Shown here piece after piece: positions 6,964-10,162 of a stretch of 10,162 bases of DNA. How positions within the stretch are numbered: position 1 is the stretch's first letter; every line of letters starts with the position of its first letter. Source of the stretch: Lunasporangiospora selenospora. Taxonomy: Eukaryota > Mortierellomycota > Mortierellomycetes > Mortierellales > Mortierellaceae. The position numbers and the translations under genes are program-made. The notes below the pieces were generated by a model. It had not been told where the DNA came from and did not search any database. It was given only the letters and a program-made list of their open reading frames with translations. The stretch spans positions 2,929 to 13,090 of the forward strand of contig JAABOA010000002.1 in assembly GCA_015680635.1 (NCBI GenBank). Reading direction: 5' to 3'.

Positions 6964-8969
6964 ATGCAAACTCCACTCCACGACAAGAGACATCTGCAGG
7001 CTCACATTTCAGGATTTGGCACGATCCAAGGTGCCGTGGATGAACGTAACCCTCAGGTAGCTCGATTCATGAACGTCCCCTTTGGGACTGTAGTCCAGAG
7101 GTGGAAACCAGCGGCGCAGCCCGAACCATGGTCCGGTGTCCGTGATGCCACAAAGCAAGGGTATGCAATCCCAATGGTGATTGATAGAGTGGATAGAATT
7201 GAAAGTTGGGCCAAGGACTAAATGTCAATGTTTATTATAGACCTATGCCACCACAAGAAATTATCGAAGGGCCATCGCCCTTTCTGTTAGAGACACTCGA
7301 AACTGTAATTGGCCCCTTTGAGGATCTTTACGATGAGCGAGACTGTTTGAATCTGAACATTTTTATGCCAACAAACTCATTTTCGTCGGTGACAAGTCAA
7401 GAAAGCCTTGATCTATCTTTGCTCCCAGTGCTTGTTTGGATATATGGTGGTGCTCTCAGGCGAGGGGGGAATGGAATTGCCCTATTCGGTATGTACAGGC
7501 AACATGCAAATACCATGTTTACAAAATGATGGATCGACTTTAACAAAACTTCACAATATCTTGTTAGATGCAACCAACTTTGTTGCCGAGTCAATTGCGC
7601 TTGGCAGACCAATTGTGGTCGTTGTACCCAATTACCGCGTCAATTATCTCGGCTTCTTGGCATCTAAAGAGCTCCGTTCAATTGCCGCACCAGGCGAAAG
7701 TGTAGGAAACTGGGGGCTCTTGGACCAGATCATGGCCCTGGAATGGGTGCGCAATCAGATCCATCTGTTCTCTGGTGACAAAGACAAAGTTACCATTGCT
7801 GGTGAATCCTCGGGTGCAGTCTCCACGAACACGCTGATGAACATTGAACGTGCCCACGGTCTCTTCCAGCGAGCAATTCTTCAATCTGGCTCCATGGGGA
7901 TGATCTCCCCATCATATGCAGATCAAGATGGTCAGTTATATATTAACCATCTTTTTCAAAAATTTGGAATTTCGGACGAGGACCCTGATCATGTCAAGAT
8001 CGAAAAATTGAGGCAGGTGCCTGCCAAATCTTTGGCCGAGGAGCTCAAGACTTATGAAGTTACTTTTTTCCGGCCATCGATCGATGGAGTTTTGATCAAT
8101 GGCGACATCCGACATGGCCTTTCGTCTGGTTACCCAAAGCTTTACCCAAAACTTCAATGGGTGCTTGCAGGAAGCTGCCGTGATGAAGGTTAGTTAGTGA
8201 ATATATGAGAGAGTGGACAATATCCAAGTTCTGCATACTAACATTCTTTTTCTACCCTATTTGCTACCAAAAAAAAAAAGGTTCTGTCTTGGTTGAGGTC
8301 ATGGCTGCCAATACTCTTTCTACTTTCAAGAAACTTCGTGCCCGGCTTTGTCCGCCTTTATTGCTAGACACTTTTGACCGCCTCTATGGGGTTCCGTCAT
8401 CTGATACAATTGCATCAGAAATATCAGTACAATTGATTAACGACGGTGTTTTCCGGTACCCGCTTTATCAGGCGGCACAGGCGATCTTTGATCATAATGA
8501 CTCCTTGTTGCAATCATCTTCGGATACGGTACGATGCTCATTGAGTCGATTTCACTTTGACTGCACGTTTTCCAAGATATCCGAAGAGAACCCTACTTTT
8601 GGAGCACATCATGGATCGGATATCATGTTCATGTTTGGTGCCGACCTGGCCCTGAAGCATATGACTGAGCAAGAGAAGCAACTTTCCAAGAGTATGCAGT
8701 CCACTTGGATTGAGTTTATCACGGCTAAAGACCCTAGTACGTCTCACATCCCAAAAGTGAACAGATCGGCATTGCCCCAAGACCAACATTCTGAAGGCGA
8801 AGCTATCTTGTTTAGAGAAGACTGGATCGTGAGTCGCACGAATGATGTCGAACGCCTGTCCAAGGAGAAGACTTCCTTTTGGAAAAAGGCCAACGAATAC
8901 TACGCTTTGGAGGCGGCCAAGGGTCGGTCCGCCGACGTAGGATTTAACTTGTTCCAAGTATTAGCTTAG
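6964..8969 (+). CDS. Type-B carboxylesterase/lipase, alpha/beta hydrolase, four exons
   Basis: Exons 6964-7160, 7241-7488, 7568-8188 and 8281-8969 join to 1,755 nt, 584 residues plus stop, a normal family length. The protein hydrolyses carboxylic esters. Family landmarks appear in order: GTIQGAVDERNPQVARFMNV with VPFG, KQGP at the first junction, ERDCLNLNIFMP (Asp100-Cys101), the oxyanion loop WIYGG (Gly135-Gly136), PNYRVNYLGFLASKEL, the nucleophile elbow AGESSGAVS (Ser229), the acid in CRDEGS (Glu355) and the base in GAHHGSD (His466). The Ser-Glu-His triad is therefore complete. No N-terminal signal peptide is visible, so the enzyme is probably cytosolic, unlike many secreted fungal relatives. 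The oxyanion loop continues ALRRGGNG, with two arginines where relatives usually have a small or aromatic residue, which may shape substrate choice. The natural substrate is unknown. The third intron has an unusual poly-A acceptor. Confidence 0.93.
7161..7240 (+). other. Carboxylesterase intron 1
   Basis: Donor GTATGC, acceptor TTTATTATAG, 80 nt, phase 2. Splicing joins AAG CAA GG to A CCT ATG CCA, giving the family-typical KQGP. Retaining it gives a stop at 7219-7221. Confidence 0.9.
7489..7567 (+). other. Carboxylesterase intron 2
   Basis: Donor GTATGT, acceptor TATCTTGTTAG, branch-like TTTAAC, 79 nt, phase 1. Splicing gives ALFDATNFVAES, which matches the family's YDG-N-like segment after the oxyanion loop. 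Confidence 0.9.
8189..8280 (+). other. Carboxylesterase intron 3 with poly-A acceptor
   Basis: Donor GTTAGT and an exact TACTAAC branch site. The only AG that keeps the frame and rebuilds CRDEGS is at 8279-8280, after eleven consecutive A residues. Length 92 nt, phase 1. Confidence 0.85.
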
Positions 8970-10153
8970 GATTCTTTCCGTTTATTAGCAGATTCGTACT
9001 CCACTGGTTCGTTTACAATCGCTATGATTTCTTGGACACTCATATGAATAACAGCTTCATTTGGGAGTAGTTCAGACGATGTAAAAGGCGGTGGTATTGA
9101 GTAGTCTTTGATTGGCTGTTGACTTTCTTCAGGTATGCACTCCTCTTCCTTTGGTGGATCAGGACTTGGTGCTTGTGGACTATTAGTCTTGGGTTGAGAA
9201 TAGGTCGCCAGCTCCACGCATGGAGCTGGTGTTAAGGAAGGAATTGGGGGATCCAAGAGTACTTGTGGCTCGAGTGGCGGTGCCGAGGCCTTACTTTGGA
9301 CTATATCCATACTAACCATAACCGGAATGCATGGCTCTACCACTACTTGTTTTTTATCATCCTCACCAGTGAGGGGAAAGGGAGTCTTTTCAATGCCATA
9401 CTGTTGAGTCTGATATTGAATACTCTTTGGTGTATCCTGAGAAAAGGCAGACTTGGGTGGTGCTGATGGAACATGTAGATACTGTGTTCCTGCAGAGTTG
9501 GAAAAGGGCGGAAACACAGTGACTGATACTAGAGAGGTTGCGTCCTTGGCATGGTCGGATGGTATTTCGATCTTTTGAGACAGTAACACAGGAATATCGT
9601 CATCATCATCTCCTTTCAACTCCATAAGAGCATTCGCTGAAGGACTTTGCGTCTGCAACTGTTGTTGGGCCATGAAGAAGAGTTGGAATTGCTGTTTCTG
9701 TTGCCTTTGAAATGCTTCATACATCAACTGCTGGCTGAGAAGAATGGCGGATGGATCCACTTCTGCGGGACGAACAATTTCAACCGCACTATCGGTACCT
9801 TCCCTTCGAGGACCCTGCTGTCCGTTGCTTTCGCTTGCATGATTATTGGCTCTTTCGCTATCCACAAGCGGATCCCAGTTTTGAGTGGTTTGTTCTGGTC
9901 GAGATGATGAGGTGGATTCTAGAGTCGTAGGTTCCACACTTAAATCGTCTTGTCCAGTTTCTGATCGTGCTCTGCCCTGAGATGGAAAAGCGGCGGCTGC
10001 CACAACTTCCTCCTCACCCTTCTGTCGACGTAGCTCTTCTTTCAATATTCTCCGCTGAGCTTTGCCAACTTTATGGCTGACAACCATCTCTAGAAGGATC
10101 AGTATCGTCTCAAAAGCGGTGAAAGCGGCTAGGACATGTCGACCAATGCTCAT
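8966..10153 (-). CDS. Membrane-anchored Q/P-rich protein of unknown function, possibly 5' partial
   Basis: One uninterrupted frame of 395 residues from ATG 10153 to TAA at 8968-8966. The frame is still open at the window edge, so more exons or a longer N-terminus may lie to the right. Residues about 6-26 form one hydrophobic helix (HVLAAFTAFETILILLEMVV) followed at once by a Lys/Arg-rich segment (KVGKAQRRILKEELRRQK). That is the pattern of a membrane span with a cytosolic positive edge. The rest looks disordered: a Gln-rich helical stretch (about 145-170), a run of five Asp, then a proline-rich tail with PPP and PDPP that could bind SH3 or WW domains. I do not recognise the family. It may be a single-span anchor or the last span plus tail of a larger membrane protein. 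The stop codon overlaps that of the convergent esterase gene. Confidence 0.65.
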   Translation of the reverse strand: MSIGRHVLAAFTAFETILILLEMVVSHKVGKAQRRILKEELRRQKGEEEVVAAAAFPSQGRARSETGQDDLSVEPTTLESTSSSRPEQTTQNWDPLVDSERANNHASESNGQQGPRREGTDSAVEIVRPAEVDPSAILLSQQLMYEAFQRQQKQQFQLFFMAQQQLQTQSPSANALMELKGDDDDDIPVLLSQKIEIPSDHAKDATSLVSVTVFPPFSNSAGTQYLHVPSAPPKSAFSQDTPKSIQYQTQQYGIEKTPFPLTGEDDKKQVVVEPCIPVMVSMDIVQSKASAPPLEPQVLLDPPIPSLTPAPCVELATYSQPKTNSPQAPSPDPPKEEECIPEESQQPIKDYSIPPPFTSSELLPNEAVIHMSVQEIIAIVNEPVEYESANKRKES

Positions 10154-10162
10154 GCTCAGGCC

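Noticed and set aside
6782-7060. Plus-strand 92-residue frame overlapping the esterase start
   Set aside because: Its ATG lies upstream of the TATA box and the frame runs through the leader. The esterase frame has family motifs from residue 17 onward.
8205-8280. Separate gene starting at 8205 on the plus strand
   Set aside because: This ATG lies inside esterase intron 3. Exon 4 continues the esterase fold with the catalytic His.

Overview
The window looks like a nuclear genome segment of a fungus, most likely an early-diverging, Mortierella-like one. The reasons are compact intron-containing genes, introns of about 79-95 nt with GTAAG/GTATG-type donors and TAAC-type branch sites, pyrimidine-rich leaders and AATAAA poly(A) signals. 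No prokaryotic features, tRNA, rRNA or CRISPR array are visible. The lineage is an inference from gene architecture, not from a database match.

Layout, left to right. (1) Positions 1-4912, minus strand: the first ~1,550 residues of a very large, acidic, Ser/Thr/Gln-rich, apparently disordered protein. It has three coding introns plus one leader intron, and its 3' end lies beyond position 1. It carries about ten acidic tryptophan motifs (core W-G-F/Y/W-D-D) and a 24-bp/8-residue tandem repeat. A block around 1728-1860 resembles, from memory, the N-terminal region of fungal Sec16 (COPII/ER-exit-site scaffold). That is a tentative assignment. (2) Positions 4913-5760: a divergent promoter region holding an 11-bp perfect inverted repeat with CACGT half-sites and a ~208-bp segment dense in palindromes that could be a small non-autonomous element. 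(3) Positions 5761-6063, plus strand: a 100-residue protein of unknown function ending in -AKL, a peroxisomal targeting signal. Two AATAAA signals follow it. (4) Positions 6064-6963: intergenic, with two short perfect inverted repeats and a CCAAT/TATA promoter. (5) Positions 6964-8969, plus strand: a four-exon type-B carboxylesterase/lipase of 584 residues with a complete Ser-Glu-His triad and no signal peptide. (6) Positions 8966-10153, minus strand: a membrane-anchored, Q/P-rich protein of unknown function, possibly incomplete at its N-terminus. Its stop codon overlaps the esterase stop codon tail to tail.

The genes do not form an obvious pathway. A link between the Sec16-like scaffold and the others is not shown by the sequence. 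The most distinctive signals are the acidic tryptophan motif array, the four-fold in-frame tandem 3' splice site, the AKL-ended small protein, and the overlapping convergent stop codons.
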